From positions 183,632-247,631 of the forward strand of contig AJFK01000311.1 in the NCBI GenBank assembly GCA_000467715.1: 64,000 nt of DNA. The letters run 5' to 3'. Origin of the DNA: Hysterium pulicare CBS 123377. Taxonomy: Eukaryota > Ascomycota > Dothideomycetes > Hysteriales > Hysteriaceae. A program made the translations under genes and the position numbers. Below, in pieces: positions 1 through 11,287 of the stretch. Position 1 is the first letter of the stretch, and each line of letters starts with the position of its first letter. The notes below the pieces were generated by a model. It did not search any database. It was not told the origin of the DNA and saw only the letters and a list, made by a program, of their open reading frames with translations.

Positions 1-155
1 AAATCCAATCCCGATCCGGATCCAGGGAAAGACTAGCTCCAAGATTGAGATTAAAGTATTGCGGTCCGTACGGTCAAACAATAGAGCTACGAATTCACTT
101 TTCCGTCATTCCATCGTGACTGTCGTCCAAAAAGCTGGGATCTTCCCACCAAACT

Positions 156-2310
156 TTATGCAGTGGCGGAGACTTCGGGGGTGCTTTTGGGAGCCTGCCC
201 TACTGTAACCGCATCTGGGACAACGTCACCAATCGTGTTCGGCTCAGTAATTGGCTTGGGCTCCTCAGCCTTGGGAACAGTCTCGGTCTCTTTCACGGGC
301 TCTTCAGTCTTGGCCTCAGTTGATTCGGCGCTTTCGTCGACCTTGGATGGAGGATTTGGGGCATCCTTCTCCTTCTTGGACTTGCCGGCCTTGCTGGCAT
401 TCCGGAAAAGACCAGTGAGCTTGTTCTCCTTCTTGGGCTCGGCCTCGCCATCCTTCTCCTTCTTGACGCTACCGGTCAAATTACCGAAGACAGATCCACG
501 CTTCTTGGGAGCTGGGGTGGCAGAAGCGGTGCTGGTCACACCAGTCGCAGGAGTCTCCTCCTTGGCCTCTTCCTTGGGAGTCTCCACAGGCCCATCAAGC
601 GGAGCAGGGGTCTCTTCGGCCTTTGCTGGCTCCTCGAGCTTAGGAGCAGTCTCGGTGGTAGGAGACTTGACCTTGTCCTTGTTCAAGAACTTGCCGAAAG
701 AGAAGCCCGATCTCTCCTTGTGGGGAGTGGTCGTAGCTGGTTTCGTCTCCTTTGTCTCCTCAGGCTTGGGCTCCTCAGCCTTGAGGGCTTCAGCGGCTTC
801 GGTGGTCTCAGGGACCACAGTCGGTATCTCCTCAATCTTAGGAGCCTCAACCGGAGTCTCGGTATCCTTTGCGGGAGGAGCTGGGCCAACATCAGATTCC
901 TTCTTCTCAGTGGTGGGACTCCTGAGCTTCTCATAGAAGCTGCCGAAGATTGAACCACGCTTGGCTGGCCTGGTCTTCTTCTCCTCAAAGGCAGGCTCAG
1001 TGATGACAGGTGCTTCAGTGGTCTCTGGAGCTGGCTCAGCTAGTTTAGCTTCTTCAATGGGCTTAGCCTCTTCAGTGGTTGCTGGCACAGCAAGAGATGC
1101 TTCGGAATGTCAGTCAAAATCAGTTTCCGAGTAACAATCAAAACTTACGCTCGGCAGCTTCGGCTGTAGGGGCTGCAACTGCAGGCTCCTCCTTCTTGTC
1201 CTCAACTTTCTCCTCCTTCTTTTCCTCAGGCTTCTCCTTCTTGCCCAATAGCGTGCCGAAAACGCTGCCGCGCTTGCCACGAGAGACGGACCGGCTCTTG
1301 CTCTTTTTCTTCTTCTCCCCTTCGCTGCTGGAAGAACCAGTCCGGGCTGGAGCAGCGACCTCAGCGTTTTCCTCGGTCTTTGCAACGTCGGTGCTTTTCT
1401 TTGGGGTTGATTCCTTAGCGGCGGCTGCACCACCGGCGGCTAGCGCTGCGGGTTTACCTACGCGAACTGTGAGCACCCTGAAAACGGGAACAAGCGAACT
1501 GCCCTTGAATTATTTTTCCGACGCGACGCGGATAAAAACTCACCGAGTTTCTCGAGCTGCTCCTTGTAGCCTTCGCTATTCAAGATTCCTTCACGAGCGG
1601 TCTTCGCATCTGCCACGGCGGTCTCGACAGCTACAAACCAGCCATTTCGCTCGGCAGGTGAGCCGGCCTCGAAGGTGTGCTTATGCCCGTGAAGCTTGAA
1701 GTGGAAAGCAGATGTGCTGTCCTTGGTGACATCGGTTGCCTCGGCCTACCAATCAATCAGTATTTGTTTGTGGATTTTGTGCGACCGTCATACCAGATTC
1801 AGAACGCCGGCTGGGGTAGCCTTCTGGTCAGCATGCTTGACAAAGTATAGAAGTCCCTTTCCGGTCTGACTCGACCAGGCAGCAGTCGGGTGTGCTACCT
1901 CAGGCTTCTCGCCTCGGAGGTAGTGGCTTAGGCTTTGGGTAGAAACGGCCTCATCGCCGAACCAGAAGTACTTTTTGGAAAAGCGGAAAGCGCTGTAGGC
2001 AGATGTTAGCCATGGCAAACGGTGGAGCATAATGGTTCGTGCATGCTCACTTGACTAAACCAGGCGCCTTGTAGCCTAGAGCACCTGAGTAGATGGGTTC
2101 TACTGGCTTCTCCTCCTTCTTCTCCTCAACGGGAGCTGCGGCAGTCTCTGCGGGAGTTTCTTCGGTCTTGGCAGGTGTCTCAGTTGTCTCAGTCGTGGGT
2201 TCAGTAGCGGCTGGCTCAGGAAGCTTGACCGGTTCAGCGGTCGATGCTTCGGCTTTGGGCTCGACGGGTGGGATCTCAGTGGGAATAACTGGCTTCACTT
2301 CTTCAGCCAT
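156..2310 (-). CDS. PH-domain protein, Meu6 type, with long charged tail
   Basis: Model of five exons: 2310-2051, 1992-1794, 1745-1544, 1466-1149, 1081-156, giving 634 aa with every junction in phase. After an 85-residue acidic Pro/Glu/Thr leader comes a pleckstrin-homology-like domain (about residues 75-220) containing SGALGYKAPG, FRFSKKYFWFGDEAV, YFVKHADQ and a closing helix with NGWFVAVETA. This is the fungal PH family whose named member is fission yeast Meu6; such domains usually bind phosphoinositides at membranes. The remaining 400 residues are Glu/Lys/Pro/Thr-rich and disordered, and carry a recurring RGS(V/I)FG-type motif at about residues 285-291, 367-373 and 520-526, with weaker versions near 449 and 547. 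The Met at 2310 is the only one before the domain. Family assignment is by eye and fairly secure; the cellular role is not known from sequence. Confidence 0.85.
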
Positions 2311-4909
2311 TGTTGATGTAGATGAACAAAGGGAGGATGGGGATCAAATTCTAAAATGGAGTAGGTAGTTGTAAATGTCGTGGCGACTGTGAAAGATAAG
2401 GGTTGCGCGAGACAAAGCTCAAGAGGACGTGATATTACAAAGCTGTACGGCGAGGAAGAGAACTCTGTGCGTGTAGCTGACAGAGGTAACTGTTTGGATG
2501 AAGCTCGATCTTGAAAGAAGACAAGAGAGCAGGTGGAGCGATGGAGGGAAAAATCAGAAAAGAGGCAGGCTCTTGAAGACACAGGGGCTTTTTAGTCGTT
2601 TAGCTGGCTGAGTCGGGTTGCCTGGGGGAGCATGGGCGCTAGTCGACACCTGGTCTGGCGAAATTGCGGTGGTTTGTGAAGGGATGGCGGACTGCCGACA
2701 GGAGCGCTGCGAGCTGCACAGCACAAGATGACTGGTTAGATGAGCAGTGGCTGGCCCGGCCCCGCTGTGTGACCTTGATTGCTTCCGGCGAAGAAACGGG
2801 CGACAAAACGTGATTCACACGAGCGCGAGAGTTATGCACCACCGCACCGCGACCGGCCTGAAACAAAGACATCCACGACAATCTTACTGGAGAGCCGCCG
2901 AGAGCGTGCAGACAATAATGCTCGACCTCGCCCACGGGCCAAGGCGGACTCTGCAATCACCACTAGGTAGATCTCGGAACGCTGATAGAGACACGCTTCT
3001 TTGATATCGCAAAGTAGCGGTCTTGGGGGTCGCATGACCTGCCCCTCGCCATCGCCGCATCCAACACGATCGTCGTACCTCACGAGACAGCAAGGGAAAC
3101 CGACAGTGCCGCTTCCCAGAGCGCCGGAAGGCCAGGCCAAGACGATAGAGGGCTCATAAAGGGCCGAGGACGGGATTCCATGCGTCTCCATTCATGATGT
3201 GTCTTCCTGTCATCTGCCAACATGGAAGTCAGGACACTTTGAGACATTCCCGGCTGTGGCCATTATTCATCGTTGTTGTTTTCGCCTATCTGCAACAGAT
3301 ACCTGTCATATGCTGCTCATCTGCCCCTTCCGCACGCGGCCAGATTCCTCAAGGCGCTGTGCTGTTCACAAGGTGGCCCAGAGAAGGAACGGCAGCACAG
3401 AATAGTCACAACTTGAGCTGGATGCACAAATATTCTGCTCTGTATGGTGGCATCGAGCACAAGCAGAGTCGATTTTAATTTCGATTCGCGCGGCCAAGCT
3501 GCGGTCATAGCGCTGGATACTAGACGGCTTCGAGGCAAATGCGGTGGTGCAGGCGCTCGAGCGAATGCCGTACCCATGCACTGCGCTGATCCCCGTTTGA
3601 ATTGCAAGCCATGGACCCTTGACGCTAGGATTGATGATGCATGGCTAGCGAAAGGCTATCCACCACTCTTTTGCTCCTGTGCCTTTCAGACTTTTGTGCC
3701 CGTCGCCCAGCCGAGGGAGGCGTGGAATCGTCTGAGCGTCCGGGCTGTCTGATGCGGCGCCATGTGGACCGCTGATGCGAAAGAAAAGATGAAGGGTTCA
3801 ACATGAGGGCCGGGTGGGTCGCAGGACGAATGTGCATTGATAATAAGGGTCCACTACGGGTATAATCCCTTAGCCCCAGTTCACACAAAAACAACGACCA
3901 GTCTTGAATCTGAAGATGTGCATGGCAATGCACGAAAAGGAGAAGCGATATATGACGGGACTGCCCAAAAGAGTCCTTCTTGGACAAGGCATAGGCAAAG
4001 TCGGCGACTTACGGGGCTTGCTACAAGATGAGGAACTGTTGGGACTGGATGAACAAATCCATGCCATATGCATGATGCTCAACGGGGTGGACTAGCCTTC
4101 CGTATCACGTGAGGGGCAATTATAGTATGAAACCCTCGCACAGAAGGTTCCATCGCCATGGAAGACCTGTGTCGCCTGCTTCAGGTCGACATAGCCTCTT
4201 GTCCCAGATCGCACGAAACATCCAGAAATCCGCTCAGACTTCATCCTCAAATTCCTGCAATGTTGTGTTTGGATCCCCCTCCCGTTATGTCATGAGGTAA
4301 CAGATATCCCTCCAATCCGTTGCCCCTGCCATTCATCTCACCGCTTGCGATTTGCATCCTAGACGATTGCATCCTAGACGAAATGCCATAGTCCCCACCG
4401 TTTGGTATCTCATTACGCACTCTTAATTGTTTCATTATTAATACCAACGAGACGCGTCTCGTCAGGGTCCATGTTCGCCTGAGAATATTTGTGTGTAACA
4501 ATTTACCTCGCACAAGCATAGAGCGACGAGCTCTTTCTGAATACTCTTTACAGTACAAATGCGTGAAGTCACAAATCGCCTCCCTTGGATATCATACAGA
4601 ACGACAATGCCACCCCTACATAGTACAATATGCAATCCTGCTGGGCCAGCCCACAAATTCCATTCCAATCCCTGACCTTCCTTATGTTTTGCTTCAAGCG
4701 CCTGTCATGTTTCAGGTTGTCTTTCAAACCTAGGCAGGATAAAAATAAACTCTCCGAACTTTGAGGGATGTACATGAAGGAAATATCTCCTGTTGAGCTC
4801 TTTTCGTATATCCAATGGTTCTCATTATCCGTGAGTTTAGGTAGCAGCGACAAGAACGTATCTAACTCACAGTCAATAGCTATTCAGGATTATATTCGGG
4901 TATGGCGAC
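2311..4909. other. Intergenic, 2.6 kb, no supported gene
   Basis: It holds the presumed promoter of the PH-domain gene and the 3' flank of the SulP gene. Open frames here are short, overlap on both strands and show no domain. The only clear structure is a 15-bp tandem duplication at 4352-4381, listed separately. Confidence 0.6.
4352..4381. repeat. Exact 15-bp tandem duplication
   Basis: The unit TTGCATCCTAGACGA occurs twice head to tail (4352-4366 and 4367-4381) in non-coding DNA. This looks like a simple slippage duplication. Confidence 0.9.
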
Positions 4910-7900
4910 TTACGATGTAACAGCATCCATACGCTCTTTCGTCAGCTTCAGCCCCACCTTGAGTAGCTCTGCAGCTACATCCTGATGCTTCTGCTCCAAC
5001 TCGTTGTACTTCTCCCGTGTGAGAAGCCATGCGACAGAGTCATTCTCAGCGGCTACCGTGCCGGTTCGATCGGTTTCGGAGAAGAATGGTAGTTCTCCAC
5101 ACGTTGTGCCTGGAAGGATCACCTCGTAATAGCTACCTTGCTCAAGCTCATACTCCGCTCTAAACCGGCCACTCTCCAAGATGTAGAATCCATTCGGTTC
5201 GTCACCCCGCGAGTAAAGTACCGTACCAGAGCGGTACTCTCGACGCTCAAAATAGGGTGCTGCAAGTTGCCAAAAGTCTTCATTCCGATCGCTGACATCT
5301 TCAAAGGTTTGGAGCATGATTTTGATCGGTTGAGCAAAATTCTTCCATTTTGACGGTATCATTGTCTCGTTTTCATTGACCGCCGTATCTCCATGCTCCT
5401 TCATAGTGGTCGCCGCGGCCAGCATTTGTGCGCCTCGTCGAGGCGACTGCCATTCCGGATCGATGGAATATGTTCGAATGGACGGTGGTTCCGGCATACC
5501 CCGAGGAGCTCGGCGACCAAGGTCTGTGGAAGAAAGTGATTCCGAATCTATTTCGATGAGATTGCATTCATGACAAAACTTAGAAGAACTTACTTATGGA
5601 TATTGGCGGCGTATCTCCCCGCCTTGAAGTATTGCGGTGCTCATAGAAAGATTCTAAGAGTTCGTTTTCACAGCTTTCTAAAGCCGTGTTGAGATCTTCG
5701 AATACCGTCGGAGGAGGGCAGTCTGCATCTCCTTTCTCCACGTCCAATAGTCCAACGTTGGATAGAGCCTTACCAACTCTACTGGCAGCGGATACTCCGG
5801 ACAGAACCATCTTAACATCCTTGCGGCAAAGAATGCGGTTTATTCTTTGGAATCCTTCCGACCCAGAAAAGTCGATATCCGTGACACGGGAAAAGTCGAC
5901 GACGATGAAGCTCATCGGCTCCTTCTTGTAGTTCTCTTCCTCGATCATCGATCTCATGTGATCTTCCACTGCCACAATGGTTCCGAAAAAGAGGCATCCG
6001 CTAAGCTTGATGACCCATATTTGCCGACGAACTTGATTTAAGTATCGTCGATCAGCACGAGGCCGACGGACTGTAGACTCTGCAATATCCCCACTATAAG
6101 CAGCCCGGATGGCGGGAGTCTGGGAGCTCTGAACGACGTAGCCAAGGCAAGCTAAAACAATACCGACAACGATCCCAACCACGAAGTCGTAAAACCCCAT
6201 GATGAGAACAATGGCTATGACCTGGTTCGCGTAAGCATAAATGTGCCTTCCATGAATTTTACTCACTCACTGTTAAGTACTCCAACACGTTTAGTTTTCC
6301 AAACGGGTCCCATAAGGCCTCTTTGAGAAGTTGGATGCCCAGCATAAAAATCAAAGCCCCCACAATGCAGACTGGGATAAATCCAATCATCGTCGGGCCG
6401 GCCATCCAGACTGCAGTTGTCGCAATGGCAAGCAACACTCCAGCAATCCGGCTATCACCGCCATTCTTGATAAACAGAATACTGTTCGCATAGACAAGAT
6501 AATTCTATCGTTTCCATCAGCAATAAACAAATATCCGGAGGTCACAATGGGCGGCATGCCAAGATTCAAAGGGATCAAGACCACAATTTGTGCTATCCAC
6601 TTTTGGGGTTTGAGACTCACTTGAATGCTTCCGACCAAACCAGAAAGTGTGTTTGAAATGCCATGAGCAATCAATTCCCGGTTGACGTTGACATTGTCTT
6701 CTCTAACCGCAGCCCCAAGGGCGGGGACATTGATGGGAACGTGAATGATGCCAAAAAAGGATAACGCGAACATGCTAGGGATAGTGCTTGTCAGCGCTCC
6801 GACGTCTACAAGTCGAAAATCTAGGATAGGTTAGTATCAGATCATGTGAAAGCTACTGTTGAAAGGCTTACTGAAGTATGAGTAAAACCGGTAAAAGGGA
6901 ACGCCGGCTTCAGGCTGCTCGAAAATCCAACCGGAGGCTCGGACGTCTGCCAGATCTAGTCTGAGAATGCCTTTGACGATAATGTAGAAAACAGCAAATA
7001 CTGCGATGAAAAATGCGGGAAGGACAAATGGGGTTTTGAATCTTCGGTCCAAGTATATGACAAGGATAGCCAGAGTGAGTGGCAAAAGCCAGAGCATGAC
7101 AGTGTCCGGGGCGAACAACTTCTTAAACGTGTCGAGGTCATAATTCATATTTCCTTCAAGCCGAGCAGAGACCTCGATTCCAGTCAGGATTAAAAAGGCT
7201 CCCACTCCACCTATACACCCGATCAATATTATCCGAGGGAAAAAGCTCACAAGGTTGCCAAGCTTGAACATCCCAAGTGCTAGGAAGATGACACCGGTGA
7301 CAATTGAACTCAAACAGTATGAGACTATGACTGTAGCAATGATCGCTTCGGGGGGTTTGCCTTCCATATGAGCGATGATCGAGAATGCCATCTTGTGAAA
7401 GAAGGGCACTACTTCAATCATTTCAGAGCCAACTCCGCCCTTGAAAATGGAAAGTCCAAGTGAGTAGCAGAGTTGGGACACGATACAGCTCACGAAAAAG
7501 ATCGATATTCCGTCTGGTCCGGTGCTGCTGAAGATGTGGTTGCCAAGGGGAAACAGAATATATCCATAAGATAGTGCATCTAGGACATTCAGAAGAAGTC
7601 CAAGAAATACGGCGGAGAGTATCTGGAAGGATCTGCTTGTGCTCTGAATAGCAGCTTCTCTAGTATAGTTTTTTGGATTGAATGCTGCGCGCCAAAAATT
7701 TGCTGCGTGATCTCGGCTCGTAGAGAACATCTCTCCAACCCGAACAACAATACCTGGGCTCCTAGAACCATCCATTTCAGTGACTTTTGTGTATGATTGT
7801 CGATGTTGAGAGTCTTTCCGCGAAAGCCTGGCTTGGGGTAGCAGCGGAGAAACCTCAGAATTTCCATATGCTTCAGTATCCTGTACCACAACCTGTGGTA

Positions 7901-8575
7901 CGGCAGAGCCCCTGACGGTTCCATACGTATCCCTAGTCGCTTCCTGGTTGTCTGGGTGTTGTAAAGAGGGTATGAAAGGATTTCGTTTAGTTGGGCGGGA
8001 GACCGGACCGTTACTTGCGGGAGTCTCTGGTTCAGGAACCTCCTGAATGGCATCGCTATACGAGTCGAATGATGTCCTTCCTTCGCTCTGATCGGTTTCA
8101 TTTGAGATATGGCCTACTGTACGTGCAGAAGATATTGTTTCGGAATCAGTGTACCTTCGACTGCGAGAGCGATGGTCACGATAATTGTCGGAGTCTAGGG
8201 CGTACGAGGCTAGTTCTTGTGTCCGCTCGCGCACGCCATGTGAGGAGTATTGGATATCTGCGAGATAATTAGCTTATAGCTGGTACAGCGTTACGAGGGA
8301 ATGAGAGCTCTACCCGAAACTGGATTTGATGCATGATGGAAGAAGGACCTTGTCGGAGTCCTCTGCATATAGGAACCCGAGGTGATAGATGGGGATGAAG
8401 ACGATGGAACTCTTATGGGTCCCGAGCGGTTGTGGCTATGATTTGAGGCGGGTTCTGATGGACCTGGGTGGTCTCTCGAGAAATCAGCTTCGTCTACAGC
8501 ATCGCCGGTGAACGGAAGCTGTTGCTGGACCGAGTTGGAGGACTCGGCAGCCCGGCGAAGGAGACGGGCAGGCAT
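4910..8575 (-). CDS. SulP (SLC26) transporter with STAS and cNMP-binding domains, Vsb1-like
   Basis: Six exons: 8575-8314, 8257-6872, 6820-6621, 6504-6271, 6221-5594, 5547-4910; all phases agree and give 1115 aa. A Ser-rich hydrophilic N-terminus (about 290 residues) precedes a polytopic SulP core beginning near [20 protein letters not shown] and including [12 protein letters not shown] and [17 protein letters not shown] domain follows (about 765-880, [17 protein letters not shown]), then a C-terminal cyclic-nucleotide-binding fold (about 985-1110) with [15 protein letters not shown] in the phosphate-cassette position. The same order occurs in yeast YGR125W/Vsb1, reported to support vacuolar storage of basic amino acids, so a vacuolar-membrane location is inferred. 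Older annotations may call it a sulfate transporter; the substrate cannot be read from sequence. The stop codon overlaps a GTAAGT, so one further tiny 3' exon is possible. Confidence 0.9.
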
Positions 8576-9634
8576 GTCGACGGTAGCAGTATGTTGGAAG
8601 TGTGCAATTGACCATCTAGAGATTTTTTAGGTGCCAGTGGTTGGGGAGGAGCGGGGGATGAACGGGAAGCTTTGGAATGGCGCGTTAGGTTCATAACCCA
8701 TGGAACCGTGGAAGGCGGGTAACTCGAATCGTTTTTGCAGTCGGGACCTTCACGTCGGATAGACAGCACGCCAATCTCGCCAGCTGGTGGCTCTGCATGT
8801 TGAATGCTCCGACGAGAGAGCGTGGAGATGGTGACATGGTTTGGGCGAAAAGCTTTGCTCTGCGAGTGACTGTGGCGTCACTGCTCCCCACCAACGAACG
8901 CATCCTACCGTCAAGCTGAAACCATGCACCGTTATTTCACCATCCGCCAAAAGCATTCCGACATCAGCGCACACGAATCCATTCCACCACAGCGCCGAGC
9001 ACTACGCCTTTGGCCTTCATTCCTCTGCAAAGCTTCCTCTTCATACGCATGGCACCACTCAGGCGCCGGATGGCATCAAACGTGAGCATGCAGCCTTTCC
9101 GCGGCCACTTTAGCGAAAACCGCCTCAATCTCTCAGCGAATCAGTGCGGCCCAATGCCACCAATCGACGGCGTCTCACCGTCACAGCTGCAGCGCACTCC
9201 ATACAAATACAAATACAAAGCAGAACAGAACAACATGGCGCCTCCCCGCCAGCCTGATCCACTGCACCGGTAGCCCTTCTCCGCACTTTGAGGCGGCATG
9301 GCCCTTTACGTGCATCCCGTCTGTCTCACTTTGCAGGAAGCTCTATTATTTCCATTCGCGTGATCTGTGACCAGCGGTTTCGGAGCATGCAGCCCCCACG
9401 AACCCCATTGACATTTGTAAATGGACATGTCGTGCGTTTCCACTGTTCGTCCATGTTCATTGGAATTCGCCAGTCGCAGACCTACCATCGGAGATGCAAA
9501 TGCAAGCTTGACAGGGCATACAGTTCATGCACATGGACCCCTAATTTAGGCCCCGCAGAACTTTCTGAACCGTTTTCGCCTTTAATCACTCGGACACGAA
9601 CAGGTCATGGGAATGGAAGACGTAATGAAGAGAA
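8576..9634. other. Intergenic, 1.06 kb
   Basis: Promoter and leader side of the SulP gene and 3' flank of psf1. A hexanucleotide run, (ATACAA)x3, lies at 9201-9218. Nothing else is supported. Confidence 0.6.
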
Positions 9635-10397
9635 TTAGCTGAGGCGCTGAAGATAGCCCTGAGAAATAAGCCGTTCTACGTCTCCTTGCCTGACATAGAA
9701 TTGGCTGTTCTTGGTAAGAGTAATTGCTCTAAATGACTGACGTTAGCTTGTGGCCATGTTTCGATTGGCCAATAGGGACACATACCCATATTCCGTCTGT
9801 ATTTCCCCTGCATCTTTGAGCACCCGCACGTCGATGAACAGATCCCGCGGAGGCTCAAGGCTCCCAGTAAGATCAATATCTGTCCACTGACCCTTGAACG
9901 CGGCAAGTAAGTCACTGTATTGCCTCACATATTCTTCCTCCTCCGGGCTGAGACTGCTCGTGTTGCCGCCCTCTCCCCCAAGTGATGCCGCTCCCTCGCT
10001 TCCATTCTTGTTAGACTGTTGCTGTTGTTGTCTCTCGAGTACATCGATACCACCCCAGCACATCTCTTCTAGCTTGTCAGATCGGACACGGTGATATGCC
10101 AGTAAACAGCGCTTGTTCCTCCGCATGCAGAGGTGGTTGACCAAAAGTGCGCACGCGGTCGCAGGCTCGGTGGACGGATTGAAAGAACCGGAAAAGGGCT
10201 CCAGAATTGCGGCTACATCCTTGTCGAGGTCGCGGACTTCGCGAGCTACTGCCCGAACCAATTCTGTCTGATACGGTGGTAGATGAGCTAGAGACTGCGT
10301 ACGTTTTGCATGTTGAACCTGTGAGAGTCAGCTTAATCTACCCCTAGGGAACTTAATGGGTACACTGTACTAATTTATTGGCAATCTCCCCGTACAT
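9635..10397 (-). CDS. psf1: GINS complex subunit Psf1
   Basis: Three exons: 10397-10371, 10318-9786, 9728-9635, giving 217 aa, close to the roughly 200 aa usual for Psf1. The tiny first exon encodes MYGEIANKL, the conserved start. It is followed by VQHAKRTQSLAHLPPYQ, MRRNKRCLLAYHRVRSDKLEE and, at the C-terminus, IDVRVLKDAGEIQTEYG then LTKNSQFYVRQGDVERLI, the B-domain signature of Psf1. GINS (Sld5, Psf1-3) joins Cdc45 and MCM2-7 in the CMG replicative helicase and works in the nucleus. Between the helical domain and the C-terminal motif is a low-complexity insert (Gln run, Gly/Ser) of about 50 residues, common in filamentous fungi. Identity is secure. Confidence 0.95.
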
Positions 10398-11287
10398 GAT
10401 GGGAAAACGTATTGGTGTCTCAGCGGTAGTAGTCAATTACAATTTGAATGCCCGTATTCTTTTGCTCTATGAAAAAGGCAACAGCTTCACTGCGTTAATG
10501 ATTTGTGACTCTCACTGCACGGGCATACGAGGAAGATACTGGTAGGCCAACAGTAGGTGTGACAAGCCGTGGCCCTGCAAGTTTAAGCGTTTTTAGACTT
10601 TCAAACCAGACATACTTACAAGATCGGTTTGAAATACACGACTGACTTTGAAGCGCTTCACGGAATTTAATTCAGTGGTGTAGAGTGGAGTGGATGTTTT
10701 AAGAATTGTCCCGCGTCTACGACATCGCGTAGTGACGGCTAGCGCGATTTGGAACCCTGCTCGAGTCAACCTCCGCCCTCCCGGCCTCACGACGAGAAAC
10801 CATCGAGTTCTTACATCTATCCTACTTATTACGATTACTCCCCCACGACGACTCTTCGAAACAATGATAGTCGACCACACCTCAACAAGCAAACGGTTCA
10901 CCTTGGATATGTCGACGTCTACCTCGGCAAAAGACAATGGCATTGTCTTCATCAACAAACGATCTCGGGTGCAAAGAAACGTCCATACTCCTCAGTATTG
11001 CTTTACTGGCCAAACAAAGTTCATTGAAGACTACATTACAAAGCTAAAAGCACAAATAAACCTATCGATGTGGATCGACAGATGGCCACCAAAGCCTAGA
11101 CCAAGACTCCGGGGGTATTTCCTTCAAAACCTACATCATTCCAATACATCCGCCCAGTAGAATAGAAAACCATGATGAAAAGTCGAAAATATCGTGCAAA
11201 GATCCGCTTGGCTCTCTGTTGAAAGGTACGCCCTTGCACCTCCTCTCCCGGACACCATGCAACTTGCGTACATATCGCACAATGCAT
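10398..11287. other. Intergenic, 0.89 kb
   Basis: Upstream region of psf1 and 3' flank of the HMG-box gene. Open frames on both strands between 10593 and 11160 have no recognisable domain and are probably UTR shadows. Confidence 0.55.

Noticed and set aside
163-936. 257-codon plus-strand frame opposite the PH-domain gene
   Set aside because: It is the antisense shadow of a Glu/Pro/Thr-rich coding strand, giving Ser/Val/Gly-rich sequence without a domain.
10593-11160. Frames of 121 and 156 codons on opposite strands
   Set aside because: No recognisable motif and mutual overlap; more likely UTR of the adjacent psf1 and HMG-box genes.
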